Source of the DNA: Melitaea cinxia
Taxonomy: Eukaryota; Arthropoda; Insecta; Lepidoptera; Nymphalidae
Reading direction: 5' to 3'
Assembly: GCF_905220565.1 (NCBI RefSeq)
Contig: NC_059401.1
Location: 16,612,766-16,676,765 of the forward strand
Length of the DNA stretch: 64,000 bases
Made by a program: the position numbers and the translations under genes. Below are positions 48,357 to 60,080 of this stretch, in pieces (position 1 is the stretch's first letter; each line of letters begins with the position of its first letter). The notes under the pieces are model-generated. The model saw only the letters and a program-made list of their open reading frames with translations. It ran no database searches and was not told the origin of the DNA.

Positions 48357-48645
48357 AATAATATAATACTGCTTTCAAACAGTGCTGTGTTTCTGTTGGT
48401 GAGTAAGATGACCATAACTCCTGGGGAGAATCGGTGATAATTTAAAAGCACCAGAAGCATCGCAAAGCTGACCTAACCCCCGTCCCACCAGGAGCTCTGG
48501 TCACCGTACTCACCACAGGATCACAACACTGCTTGAAAACAGTATATTGTAACTGTGATCTTCTATAAGGTCGGGGTACTTCCCCAGTTGAGTTGCTCCT
48601 GATTTTGAGTAGGACATTTCGTGCTGTGGCCTACTTCAGTGACAT
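48357..48645. repeat. Two GACCTAG-family copies head to head
   Basis: A plus-strand partial copy (48357-48430, TGGTGAGTAAGATGACC) meets a minus-strand partial copy (about 48452-48645, GGTCACCGTACTCACC), forming an imperfect palindrome with a short centre. Confidence 0.75.
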
Positions 48646-48782
48646 AGTGAGTACATGACATAAAAATTTGAATTTTTATATGAAACTCATCTGTGAGAAC
48701 TGTTTACTCATTTCCAAATGTCTCTACGTCATAAGAAATAATCATGAATCATGAACCGCTCTTATCTGATCTGACTTAGAAC

Positions 48783-48965
48783 GGTTCAACCTGTAAAATT
48801 CCACCGCTGGGCATAGACGTCTTTCCCCCTGTAGGAAAAGGATCAGAGCTTAATCCACTACGCTATTCCAATGCGGGTTGGCGGATATATTCTCTACTAT
48901 GAGTAACGATCGTTATCTGGTGTACATAATAACAACCGGGACCGATGACTTAACGTACTCTCGTC
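48783..48965 (-). mobile_element. SINE-1, 3' part
   Basis: Inverted tail and body from CACCGCTGGGCATAG to GACCGATGACTTAACG. The tRNA head is missing. Confidence 0.75.
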
Positions 48966-49076
48966 GGTCTCAGCGGTCTCAGTGGTCGTCTGACTTAGAA
49001 AACTAAAGCCAATGACACAATAATGACCAGCTAACACTTCAGTTGTGTAATATTGTTATTATAAACAAATTACTTT

Positions 49077-49234
49077 CATCATCATCATCATCATTTCAGC
49101 CTATTGCAGTTCACTGCTGGACATAGGCCTTCACAAGTTCGCGCCAAAAAAATGGCACGAACTCATGTGTGTTGCCCATAGTCACCACGCTGGGCAGGCG
49201 GGTTGGTGACCGTAGAGCTAGCTGGCTTTGTCAA
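49077..49234 (-). mobile_element. Microsatellite-tailed retroelement, 5'-truncated, long imperfect TSD
   Basis: A (TCA)n run is followed by the inverted family 3' end. A 29-bp sequence beginning TAATATTGTTATTA is present at 49048-49076 and again at 49235-49263 with two mismatches. This suggests an older insertion or an unusually long duplication. Confidence 0.82.
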
Positions 49235-49599
49235 TAATATTGTTATTAGAAACAAATTATTTTATACGGAGTATAATTATTACAAACCAATGAAAATCAC
49301 TATATCTGTATGTAGGATGTAAAAAATATTTTTATAAATTATTCGTATATATGCCAGGAAATCAAGTTGTGGTATTTTTCTGGTATTAATAATAACTATA
49401 GTTGAACTAATTTAAATTTTTTATGTTTTTGTAGGTTTTTGTTTATAGGTACAAGCCACTCTACTATTGTTTATTTATTGCACCAACTATTGTTTATAAG
49501 TAAAGTTTACTATATAAACAATAGATCCGCGTTAGTGTCTTAAATTATGTTTCCTAATATATGTGAGTAATTTCGACACTATTTACAAACTGTCAACGT

Positions 49600-49640
49600 A
49601 TGTGTGTGTGTGTGTGTGTGTGTGTTTGTGTGCGTGTGTT
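49600..49640. repeat. (TG)n microsatellite
   Basis: TG run with two interruptions. Confidence 0.9.
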
Positions 49641-49868
49641 TAGGGTTCCTATTGAGCCTAATCTAAATTAATTTTTCCTATATTTAATGGTAAATTTTCT
49701 TTGATTAATTAATATAATTAATTAATTTTCTACGTAAAATAATTATATGTATACAGTTTTTATTAAAATAGTTTATATATAATTATATTAAATATAATAA
49801 TAACTAAAAATCTTTTATCTTAGGACCAAGCGATACAAAAGATTTACCATACCATGTTTATAACGCTT

Positions 49869-50632
49869 TTTAACCAACTTCCAAAAAAGGAGAAGGTACT
49901 CAATTCGACTGTATTTTTTTTTATGTATGTTACATCAGAACTTTTGAATGGGTGGAGCGATTTCGACAAATTTTCTTTTAATCAAAAGGTGGTGTGTGCC
50001 AATCGGTCCCATTTAAATTTATTTGAGATCTAACAACTACTTTTCGAGCTATATCTAATAATGCGTTTTTACTTGACGCTTTTTTCGTCGACCTACGTTG
50101 TATTTATACCGCATAACTTTCTACTGGATGTACCGATTTTGATAATTCTTTTTTTGTTAGAAAGGAAATATTCCTAGTTTAGTATCATGATAAGAAAACC
50201 AGGATCTGATGATGGGATCCTAGAGAAATCGAGGGAAATTCTTGAAAATCCGCAATAACTTTTTACTGGGTGTACCGATTTTGATAATTCTTTTTTTGTT
50301 GGAAAGAAGATATCCTTAGTTTAGTACTATGATAAGGAAACCAGGATCTGATAATGGAATCCCAGAGAAATCGAGGGAGCTTCTTGAAAATCCGCAATAA
50401 CTTGTTACTGGGTGTACCGATTTTAATAATTTTTAATTTAATCGAAAGCTGATGTTTGTCATGTGGTCACATATACATATAAATTTAATTTAAATCTGAT
50501 AACTACTTTTTGAGTAATCTTTGATAACGCGCAGTTACTTGAGTATTTTTTCGTCGATCTACGTTGTATTACTCGTCGATGTAATTGAAGACGGTTTTTT
50601 TTCGTTTGCGAGCAAACACAATTATTTTTTAA
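49869..50632 (+). repeat. ACCGACTTC-type repeat with internal tandem ~142-bp units
   Basis: It starts TTAACCAACTTCCAAAAAAG and ends TTTCGTTTGCGAGCAAACAC. The block from TACCGATTTTGATAATTC at 50131 is repeated at 50273 and begins again at 50414, so the element holds two and a part tandem units. Confidence 0.72.
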
Positions 50633-51118
50633 ATTTTGATAACGACCATAATCTATACTGACGCAAAATAATTATATTTAATTATATTTTGTCACTCTGT
50701 ACCTTAGCTAATATAACGGCAAGATTATCTAATAAATTGAAACAACCGAACATCAACGAGGCGCGATTTGAGCACGTACTACGAGAAAGCTTCATTTATC
50801 CAGAAATAAGGCACTGTTCCCGTGGGAGATAAGATGAAAGGCAAAATGTGTACTTAGACATAATTCATTAACGTGTTCGATAAATAAACAGGAGCTAAAG
50901 AGCATAAGGTGAGGAAAAATAAATAAAGAAAACATATAATCAACAATTTCAGTTATTTATTTTTAAAGTATGTTACGTTTGTATTATCGTATCATTGAAA
51001 TAACAATATAAAAAGTGCGTGCGTACAAATTACACGTGTCAGAAGTGAAACTTCTTTGGAAAACTAATTTTTAAGTCTCGTTTATATTTATACAAATCAA
51101 ACTTTAGATTTCCGTTCT

Positions 51119-51172
51119 AGCGCCATCGATAAAAACGTTGCCGTTTCATCGAAACGTTGCCATTTCATCCGC
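51119..51172 (-). repeat. Short repeat, inverted partner of 10.57 kb
   Basis: AGCGCCATCGATAAAAACG then CCGTTTCATCGAAACGTTGC, the inverse of 10568-10622. Confidence 0.6.
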
Positions 51173-51697
51173 AAAAATTTTACCCTCATGCGCTTAAAAA
51201 AGTATCACTTCGATAATCAAAAAATAATTAACTGGAATAAGCTGTGACAGTCAAGGACTTTACCCATTAACATAGTCGTTGACGTTGAACAAATATGTTC
51301 GTGTTATGAATATATGTAGACATGTAAGCAAAATACTTGTATTTTAATTTACATATCACAGAAATTAATAAGACTTCACTGCTTCCGCCCGTCCAACCTT
51401 CGTCCGCTCCTTAACATTTTGGTCGCCTGTAGAGATCACTTTCAGTGATAAGGTATCCATTGTACATTTTAAGATTGTGGATATTAATATTAATATGTAG
51501 ATAAATAAATGTTTTTGCTGTAAAAACTGACTACTATAAACCCCCATCACTATTACTATAGACTATTACTGGTAGATTTATGAAGTAATCTGCTTAGAGT
51601 TGATGTAGATCGCTTAACATACAAAACAAAAAACAATAATTTATGTAACCTTTTTTTAACAAACATCAAAAATGAAATTCTCAATTTAATTGCATTT

Positions 51698-52160
51698 TTA
51701 ACCTACTTCCGAAAAAAGATGAGATTCTCAATTCGACTGTATTTTTTATGTATGTTACCTCAGACTAAGACTGGGTGGTCAGATTTCGATGATTTTTTTG
51801 TAATCGAAATTTGTTATGTGTCATGTATTAATTTTAGTTATTAATTTTAAATACTTAATTTTGATTGGGATCTAATGAGTACTTTTTGAGTAAGTGAGAT
51901 AAGTAAAGTAAATACTTGACTATTTTTTTTGTCGACTTACGTTGTATAACTTTTCACTGGGTGTACTGATTTTGATGACTCTTGTTTAAATAGTAAGCCG
52001 ATACTCGTCTTGTAGTCCCATTAAAATTGACTGACCGAGATCTGGTGACAACTTTTCAGTAATCTTTGCCACTTACTTGACTATATTTTCGTCTACTTAC
52101 GTTGGTTGGTTGATGTGGATATAATTAAAGTCCGTTTTTTTTTCATTTGCGATTATTTTT
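51698..52160 (+). repeat. ACCGACTTC-type repeat
   Basis: AACCTACTTCCGAAAAAAG, TCTCAATTCGACTG and a TTTTTTTCATTTGCGATT end. It lies between the CELF exon and the copy at 49.9 kb and shows no tandem units. Confidence 0.65.
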
Positions 52161-52176
52161 TGTATGAATACTAGCT

Positions 52177-52312
52177 AACACGTTTCCTGTGGCAGGACTA
52201 CTGGAAGAGATTCCATCATGGGATAAGTAGTGCTTTTGTACCAGCATTGTATATAAGAGCTACTTCCTTTTGCTATACAAGTGTACATAAATTGTTAAAA
52301 AAAAAATAATAA
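52177..52312 (+). repeat. LINE 3'-end fragment
   Basis: GGACTACTGGAAGAGATTCC followed by CATGGGATAAGTAGTGC is a common end of lepidopteran LINE ORFs (peptide GLLEEIPSWDK then stop). An A-rich tail ends near 52312. It lies 480 bp downstream (in transcription terms) of the CELF exon. Confidence 0.65.
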
Positions 52313-52795
52313 TAACACAATAATTTTAATGACAGTTAAAAATATATAAACAAATTTTTTCAAGATATATTAATATTTTAACCACTAAATGGTCGCATTA
52401 GTAAGCGATGAATTATAATACAAGTGTCTTCAAATTGTTTATCAAAACTTTAGTAATTACTTTAGAACAAAAATACAGTCGTAAGATCGTTCCAAGTTTC
52501 TGGCGCCATTGTGATAATGCCTTATAGCATTTTATTTTCATTATTGGTTTAGATAATCATAACATACTAGATCACCCGCCAATTTGTCTGCCTGTTTTAC
52601 GTTCTCGACATCCCGTATTTTGATGTTAGCATATCTCTGTATTAAATATACAACAATATTATCTCTAAATTATTCAATAATGAAAACCATAAAATAACTT
52701 TTGCTAGGTGTTGCAATAAATTATTATATTTAATGAAAGTTAGTATTCAAAACTAAATACAACGAAGCTTTGCTATTCAAACTAACTAGACCAAC

Positions 52796-53129
52796 CTTTG
52801 TGCATTCCCGTGTGCTTATCCTTGAGGACGGTCAGCTCGTAAATCTTTCCGAACTCCTCGAACATCGGACGAAGGTCCTTCTCCTCCAGATGCCTCGGTA
52901 TCTGACCGATGAACAGTTTGACCGCGTCCTTACCGGCGCCCGGTGGCGCTCCGGTCCTCTCCGCTGGAGTCAGTGGCGACGCTCGTTTCGCATCAGCCGC
53001 TCCATGCACCGGAGTCGACGGCATCGAACTGTCAATGGACTCCTGTCGACTCTGTGGCATCTTTACCGGCTGGTTCTGAATGAAAGTAGGAAACAACACT
53101 CCCGGATTGCAAAGATTACCAATCAGCAT
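52796..53129 (-). CDS. bru3: CELF/Bruno RNA-binding protein, N-terminal coding exon (RRM1)
   Basis: Seen: a 111-residue reading frame runs from ATG at 53129 to a split codon at 52796. Residues 24-68 are a low-complexity leader rich in S, P, T, G and A. From residue 68 the sequence is RRM1 of CELF proteins: RNP2 is LFIGQI at 72-77, followed by EEKDL and the block EEFGKIYELTVLKD. The frame ends at HTGMHK plus one base. That is the start of RNP1 (KGCAFLTY in the family), which is finished by the next exon; the donor is AAAG|GTTGGT. Known: CELF proteins bind GU/UG-rich RNA through three RRMs and control splicing, stability and translation. The wording here matches the CELF3-6 subgroup rather than CELF1/2, so bruno-3 is the likely fly counterpart; the symbol is by similarity. 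Start uncertain: a good acceptor (pyrimidine tract, then CAG at 53076-53078) would start the exon at 53075, with ATG at 53060. The remaining RRMs are not in the window. Confidence 0.9.
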
Positions 53130-53650
53130 ATTTAGCTATCACAGTTTAAGACTAGGCAATGTTAAAAAGTTTTTAATCACAGTTAGTTTTTGTACTATAA
53201 TTTTCTTACACTATAAATTCGGTTTTGTTTTAAAGCTTTCGCGGGCTGTTTACTTTCGGAGGGCGTAGGGTTGGGTGCGTTGGTGTGCGTATTTTTGTCT
53301 GTTTGTGTCTCGCTCGCGTAATGCGTAATGTTATCGATCCTTATAGTAGAGGCAGAGACCTCGTGTATTTCACCCACTCAATGTTTCACACGTGCTACGC
53401 TATAAACAACTTATATTTTTTTCACGATTTGTTTTTTTTTCTTTTTTTTTTTTTATTCACATCACTTTTAACTTAAGGTAATATTTACATTAAATACACT
53501 TATATTATTATTGGCACGATTTAGGTACTGATTAAAATTGAGCGATATTCTTAACATTAAACGATGACACGTATCCGATGAGTTTGATTTATTAAAGTGA
53601 TAAAATTAGCGCGTAAAAAGTTTTACACGTAAGTTTGTGTTTACGTAGCG
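53130..53650 (-). other. Probable 5' leader / promoter-proximal region of the CELF gene
   Basis: This stretch runs directly upstream of the CELF exon in transcription order. It has no recognised repeat and is less AT-rich than the flanks at 53240-53400 and 53640-53670, with several CpGs. An in-frame TAG lies three codons before the ATG at 53129, which fits an untranslated leader. Two models fit: one exon continuing through it to 52796, or a separate leader exon using a possible GTAAAC donor near 53243 and spliced to the acceptor at 53076. A 60-residue frame on the minus strand (53195-53377) is more likely leader than protein. Inferred only; no TATA box is clear. Confidence 0.4.
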
Positions 53651-56600
53651 GAGCGCACGCGGTAGTGTTTACAAACAACCGTTGGTCAAACATACGATTT
53701 TTTTTAATCGTATATATTTATTTTTTAATCCGTCAGCGCGAAACCTTGAATTAAATGTTTATATTATTCATAAAACGTTTATCACCAATCGAACGGTCCG
53801 ATCAAACTTACACACTAAACACCGATTACACTTATTATATACAAAGCTAATTAAATACGATCACTCGACAACGACTAACGATGACCTTACGCACAAAAGA
53901 AACACAACATGACGAACTAAATTAGACAACAAATTTGCCGTGTTCTCGTCTATATGTCTACATGTCCACTAACCTAAAATTCCCTCCCGGTCCTTTCATA
54001 GCGTACGCTATGGGGGAGACTCGAATCTTGATACAGGCCTCCCTTTCACTCACCCTCGCAGATATTTAGAGGCAAGTGAACTCGGTTTACGCGACGCGGT
54101 TGATTATTACAAATCTCTCTTCTCAAGCTATGTTATGCAAGATATTGTATTGTTAGCATACTTAGGAAGCACGTGTACTTTGAAATTGAGCCTTTGAATA
54201 TTTCGCCTCCAACTAAAACATATTCAAAATATTCCGTCACAAATCATCCTATCATCATAAATAGTATGAAATCGTGCTATATTACCGCGAAATAAATATT
54301 TCATAGTGTTTTTAAATTAAACTTCAAACGATTTAGAACAATTGACGATATAACATTTAATGAAAGCGTAACCGACATCAGGATCGAAAAAAAAAAAACT
54401 TTCTCTGAATAATTTATCCGACCAATGCTTAGGAGGTAGTCGTAAAACGTAACGCGAATTTTGGTAAAAAGGTCTTCAATGCCTTCCTATAACTCAAGCG
54501 CCGAAAATAGAAGGGGATGGACCACCCTAAACCTTCCCCCTCTAACCTGCCATCCCCGGTTCGGATGATTCGCACCCTTAATACTTGTTTAGAAAAAAAT
54601 GAATTAGAAATTGCAAGGGCAACTTTTCTCGCTTGCTTTTTCTCGGGAAGAATTTTATCGTGATTTTCGTGAGGTTATGAAAATTTGCGGTTTTTTTATA
54701 GTATTATTTTAATATTATTTTACGAAGATGATATATTTTTTTTACTGATAATTTCGTACCTACGGTTATTATTAAATAAAAAAAACATAATTAAAAGTAA
54801 TAAATTACACAATGTAGTAAATAAAAACTAATTATATTTGACAAACGTAATGACAGTGGCTGTTACTTATTACACTATACGCTAAATTTATAAGTTCTGG
54901 TTTGAACTTATCAAACCTTATTTGTTACATTATGTCTCAAACATCAATAAACACCAATCTTCCTTTAGAATAAATATACTACTCGTATAACATAAATTCT
55001 TTATGCTCTATCAGTTCTATTTTTAATAAATTCTAATTTCATATTTATTAATATTATATTATATATTTTTTTATTAAAAAAATCGAAGTAATAGAATACA
55101 CCAATATCAGCAATAACCACATTCTTTCAACGTTTTCACTGTCGAATATTATATCGAATCGTTCGTGAATTGGACGCGGGTACCACGATATCGTTCGGAA
55201 AAATGTTTTCTGAGGTTATGTAAATTCTATGATCATGCAAATTGGGGGCACATAACGTATACAAATACATACATAAAGATATTACGCGTGAGGCGAGGGG
55301 CGGTTATGGATATTAAAATTTGTCCCTTTATTTCGAAATCAATCTTTGTTCGATAGTTGGTTGATCTACGAGATATTATGTAGAAATAAAAATAAATGGT
55401 TATTATTAGATACATTTAGATAGTAAAACAAGTAATAAATAAATGTATAAGAGGTTGCCTTCTTAACGGTGATCTACGAAAACCAAGTAACCTTAGAGGG
55501 TAGAGATACTTTGGAAAAAAGTGTATAAAAAATACATATAAATAAAATAAAAAATAAATAATAGTTTTGAAAAAACTAATAAAACTAATAAAACGCTTTT
55601 ATAAATGAACTAAACTAAAAAGGAATAATCTTATCAAATTAGTGTATTGTCATCGGTCCGCGATAAGTCTACTAAGTTTAAATGAAATCTGAACGTTAGA
55701 AGTCGGTCAAAATGAAGTCCAAAGGAGTCCGTTAAAAACATAAAAACATACAGATAAGCTAATAAAAAGCACGTAAAAATATATTAAAATATTTAAAAGA
55801 TCATATAAATTAACGCAGCAGTTAAAAATATTAAAGCATTTTAATTTTTAAGAAAGCCCCCATTAAATATTGAGTTTCCGACGTTTTATGAACATCTTTG
55901 GGTAAATTTAGGACTGCGTTTTATCCTTTTAAACGTTAAAATGAGGAAGGATCTCAAAAAAGAATGTTGTATTTTGTGTTTCCAGCTAACTTACACTCGC
56001 AACATCGTATCTATTGAATTAACTTTCTAAATTTGACTATAATTGTTTTTTTTTTTTTTTTTTTTTAATTTATTTAGGAAGCCAATGTAATGTAATATAA
56101 ATTGTCATTATACACTGCAATTATATTCTAAATCAACATATTTATAGAATTATAATAATTTAAAAAAAAACAAGTCAAAGATTAGAAAAAAAGAGAAAAA
56201 AACAAATTAAAGTTTTCTAATTATTCTTAGACAAAAAAAAAAAAACTATAAAAGAAGGAAAATAAAATTTTAATGTACCACTTATTATAAATTAACTAAG
56301 AAATATTATATTATTTATTTATATTTATTTATTATCATAGCTTTTTTCATTTTATTTTTGGACGCTGTTGTGCTGTCACTAATCAAATGTTCTGAATAAA
56401 TGCCTGTTGTTCGGTACTGTGTACAATCTAACGAATGGTATAATTAGAGCACACCCTTCCGAAACCCATGTTGTTATGATCCTAAGCATTTATTAAATTT
56501 GTAGCCGGTTGATGTCTTTGTGTCTTATTTAGTTATAACCTATACAAGAAGTACTTGTGACAGTTAAGGAATCAAAAATAATTTAAAAAATTTGCTATAC

Positions 56601-57449
56601 TCTGTGTGGTTATTGTCATATCATTTAATTTTTTTTTTTTTTTTTAACAAAATTTGACACTGTGTTCACAGTGTTTATCTTGATATACCGTCTAAGTGAG
56701 ATTATAACTTTATAAATAACAGGATTAAAATCGTAGCAAAGTCGTTTTGTACACACAATGTTTTTTTAAAAGCTACGACGCCTGACACTACAACAGCTTG
56801 TAAATTAAAAAAATTATAAAAATATATGTTTCGAGTAATTAAAAAATGACTTATCTTTAATTAAAATCTTAAGACAAAAAACAAAATATTCTCGATTCAA
56901 GGCGAAAATAGAGAACAACGGTATCTGATACGTAAACTATAACAAGTACTATCTGATGGAGGCACGCATACGAATCTGAAATCACTAGACGAAAATAAAC
57001 CTTACGTGATTACTTTAAAGTATAAAACCGTCTGCTTAAAGTTATCCCTATTACTGTACTCAAGCGTCCAATAGTACCTATTTTACCGACGTCAGTAGTA
57101 CAAATCTTTCCTTTGTATTTCCCCGTGACTGACTTTTCCCAAACGGATAGTACGGAACCAACAAATGGAACATTTCAAACCAAAGTAGGCTTCTTTGTCT
57201 GTTTGTATCCACGTCAAATTGGTCCGTTGATTATACTGAGTTAATAAGTACACTTACTTGTTATTATTATTATTATTCCTGATTATAGATAGTTGTAGAT
57301 TCGACTTCAGATTTTGATTTTAATATTTGTAGAAATTTTTGCTTCTGGTCTGAATATTAGTCTCACTGGGCCTTCTTATATACGCAAAGTACTTAAAGGT
57401 CGTGATTTTTGGGATGATCATTTGACAACGTTTGCTTCTTTATAAATTA
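53651..57449. other. 5' flank of the CELF exon region, low repeat density
   Basis: This is the longest stretch in the window without a recognised TE. CpG-richer patches occur at 53640-53670, 53985-54105 and 54480-54575. There is a 21-T run at 56046-56066. Unique sequence here fits a promoter or regulatory neighbourhood, but no core promoter motif is convincing. Confidence 0.45.
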
Positions 57450-57617
57450 CTAGCTTTAACCCGCGGTTTCGCCCGCATTGATTTTTTTTTATAAAAAGTA
57501 TCCTATGTTATTTTTAACAAGAATATGTGTGCGAAGTTTTATTATGATCGGTTGAGTAGTTTTTGCGTGGAAGCGTAACAAACAAATTTACATTCACATT
57601 TATAATATTAGTAGGGA
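57450..57617 (-). mobile_element. Short Helitron-like element, 168 bp
   Basis: On the minus strand it runs from TCCCTACTAATATTATAAAT at 57617 to ...CCGCGGGTTAAAGCTAG at 57450, then T. A GCGG/CCGC stem precedes the end. The start of the frame at 57563-57871 is created by it. Confidence 0.78.
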
Positions 57618-57639
57618 TTCTTCAGCAAACGATTAAATG

Positions 57640-57712
57640 CAAGCAATACAAACATCCAGATCAGCGCAAATATTTGTACGATCGATACAAACCACCGCTG
57701 ACACGTCAGCCA
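57640..57712 (-). repeat. Possible diverged SINE-1 fragment
   Basis: ACAAACATCCAGATCAGCG and ATTTGTACGATCGATACAA resemble the inverted SINE-1 body (CCCAGACCACGG, GTATGGCCAATACAA). Similarity is weak. Confidence 0.35.
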
Positions 57713-57961
57713 ATTACTAAAATTACTGCCTCAACGCATTTTAAAGATAATAATATATATTTATATATAAATTTATTTCTAAATATAATGCTAAACACAA
57801 AATTTAAGAACGGTTCACTAACGGTTCAGCAAAGGTTAAGCATTTTTTTTAAATTTTCTAATATTTTGTAGGAGAATCAATTTTTTATTTGTATCCGTTA
57901 TCTCAAACTGATATTTAGTAATAAACAATTATGAATGATGTTTACAACAAAGAAAAGACGA

Positions 57962-58170
57962 GTGTGGTTCAGACCACACGACTAAAGACCTTCTTTAGCA
58001 ATAGGCCTCCACAATAAGCCTGCGCTGTGTCTTAGATATGTATGTGCATCCACCTCTCTCTGTTGATTCACTCGCATCACCTAATCACACTTTTCGTAAC
58101 GCTCTCGTCACGAATTCACCAGCTTACTCCCTAAGTCAAGTGTGCGTACAAAAGTTTTACTTCAAAAATG
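57962..58170 (+). repeat. Unclassified repeat shared with 43.75 kb
   Basis: TTCTTTAGCAATAGG (57991), then ATCACACTTTTCGTAACGC from about 58084. A hairpin GTGTGGT/ACCACAC lies at 57962-57979. No target duplication found. Confidence 0.55.
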
Positions 58171-58552
58171 TGTAAAGAGATTACGCATGTTTTTATAAAG
58201 AACAAAGGTGGTATGAGAAAATTAGGGCCGTAGACGCTAAGCTCACACGACACACTAATATCAAACATTAAATATTAAACACACTAAGGCCAACACGAAT
58301 TCTGCTTTTAGAAAATGGACATGGACTACAATTATTTTGCACTGCCTTTTGCCCTAGTACTTAACAAATTTCAACAATGTAATTAAAGCGTATTATGTCA
58401 AAGAAACTTCTGTCCCAACTACATCCATCAAATTTAATATTAATCTAAGAAAATACGAACTTTTAAATTATTTTTTTTTTTAAAAAGTTTTTAATTATTT
58501 ACATTATTACAAGAAAATAAAAAAGAGCGACCATAAAATGAGTAACTTGTTC

Positions 58553-58884
58553 ATACTGTGTGGTTACGGCAGTAAAGAATATAGCCACCCCCTCTCTTTC
58601 CGTGGGTATCATAAAGCGACTAAGGGATACCACAGCTCCACCACTACCTTGGAAGTTAAAAAGCCGGCCGATGGTGGGATGACTATCCGACTGCTGGGTT
58701 TGAAATACACAGGCTGAAAATGGGCAGTAGTGTCTTCGGTGTGACAAAGCCAGCCCTGCGGTCACCAAACCGTCTGCCCAACCTGGTGACTATGGGCATC
58801 ACACATGAGCTTACACCATTTTTGGGGCGAACTTATGGAGGCCTATGTCCAGCAGTGGATTGTGATAGGCTGAAGTGAATAACA
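58553..58884 (+). mobile_element. Microsatellite-tailed retroelement, near full-length
   Basis: It starts at ACTGTGTGGTTACGG and runs through the usual blocks to GATAGGCTGAAGTGAA with only a vestigial tail. It is more diverged than the copy at 12.6 kb. No clear target duplication was found. Confidence 0.78.
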
Positions 58885-59399
58885 AATATATATTAACACA
58901 ATCCAATACTCTCACTACTGCACAAATTTGATATCCCTTGTCATCTAATATGTCTTTGTCGTGTCCTCAATGTCTCAGTGTCTATTTAATGTAAAGGAAA
59001 TACATTATAAATAAATTCTCTTTTTAATAATATCTACAGAGTATTACGGTAAAAGGTTTAATAAAATTGAGCGAAGGCAGTTTTCCAAGTCCGAATTCTT
59101 CATTTGAAAGTTCCAAATCAACCGAGTCTAGGTTTCGAACCGTTTCAATATAGATATCTGGAAAGTTACTGGAAACTTCCAGATCGAAATTTACCTCTGA
59201 AATTTCAAGAACGATTTATAGTTTTTAAACTGGACACGTTTTTTTTTTTTTAATTCTACGTAACAGTCGGTTTTCGGATTGATTTCTAATTACAGAAAAT
59301 TATTTTATAAAATATGACTTATATTAATTACTGTTAAAATTAAAACTATATGCAAAATGTTTAATCTCACAGTAATCTGAAGCGTATACAATACACATA

Positions 59400-59566
59400 T
59401 GTTTGTATCATACTTACATATACATATATACATACATGTATGTAAATATATTATTTAGTGTTTGTTTCATGTCAATCGGTACATAAATAAAAAGTTATGC
59501 CAATTTATAGAATCACTTTGACCGTGTAAATACCCAAAACGCGGACGAAATCGCAGTTACATCTAG
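59400..59566 (+). mobile_element. Helitron-like 3' end
   Basis: It ends CGCGGACGAAATCGCAGTTACATCTAG before T, a Helitron-type terminus. The 5' limit is uncertain and the upstream part includes a CATATA-rich stretch. Confidence 0.5.
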
Positions 59567-59829
59567 TACAATAATAAATATACTATATAAGCCGATTACA
59601 TAAAATTACCTGAAAGTATTGGTAGCAATTAAATTGTAACTGAATTTTCCATTTCTTTTAATATTAAACGATTCATTAAAGGGAAGAGCGAGTTTCCATT
59701 AATTAAAATATATTCTTGTAGAATGATGATTGTAAGACTCTTGTTTAAGTGTACTTACACAAAGGATGGAAACCTACTTAATTTGAGGGGCATTAAAATG
59801 AACCATTATTTTATTTTCTTATGATTTAT

Positions 59830-60080
59830 TTATTTTTGTGTTAACCACACATTAGGAAATTCTAAACATTTTTTTAGTATCATATCTTTATCTATAACGG
59901 GTTCTGTAAAAGAACTCACCATAGAAGGCGCCACGGTCGCTTAAAACTGCAAAACTATCATATCAAAATCTTCGACCTAACGGGTACATTTTTCCATTGC
60001 TTAATTGGCTAGAGCACCGACACTGTCAGTCAGAGATGCAGGTTCGATCCCCGCTGGAACGGTCGATTTTTGATAAGATA
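59830..60080 (+). repeat. tRNA-like-bearing repeat, copy 3
   Basis: It has the same block order as the copy at 24.3 kb: GTGTTAACCACACATTAGG, a middle section, TCGACCTAACGGGTACAT, then a tRNA-like stretch at about 59994-60063. That stretch keeps GCTTAATTGGCTAGAGCA and GGTTCGATCC, and the 3' acceptor TGGAACG. Its 5' acceptor half is degraded and the anticodon stem has a mismatch, so this copy is a decayed relative. Confidence 0.7.

Larger units (their letters stand above)
1..52795 (-). other. Giant first coding intron of the CELF gene (minimum extent)
   Basis: The CELF exon ends in the middle of RNP1 and its donor points toward lower coordinates. No frame encoding the following CELF exon (family continuation CAFLTY, about 80 nt) was seen between here and position 1. 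I infer that the intron runs out of the window, so it is at least 52.8 kb. Bruno-3/CELF genes are known for very long introns. A short exon could have been missed by eye, because exons of about 80 nt give no long ORF. Confidence 0.6.

Noticed and set aside
52770..53135. 121-residue plus-strand frame opposite the CELF exon
   Set aside because: It is the antisense shadow of the CELF exon; Arg/Ser/Leu-rich composition is explained by the other strand.
58499..58768. 89-residue minus-strand frame resembling those at 12655-12861 and 41383-41589
   Set aside because: Same peptide pattern as other copies of the microsatellite-tailed retroelement; not a host gene.
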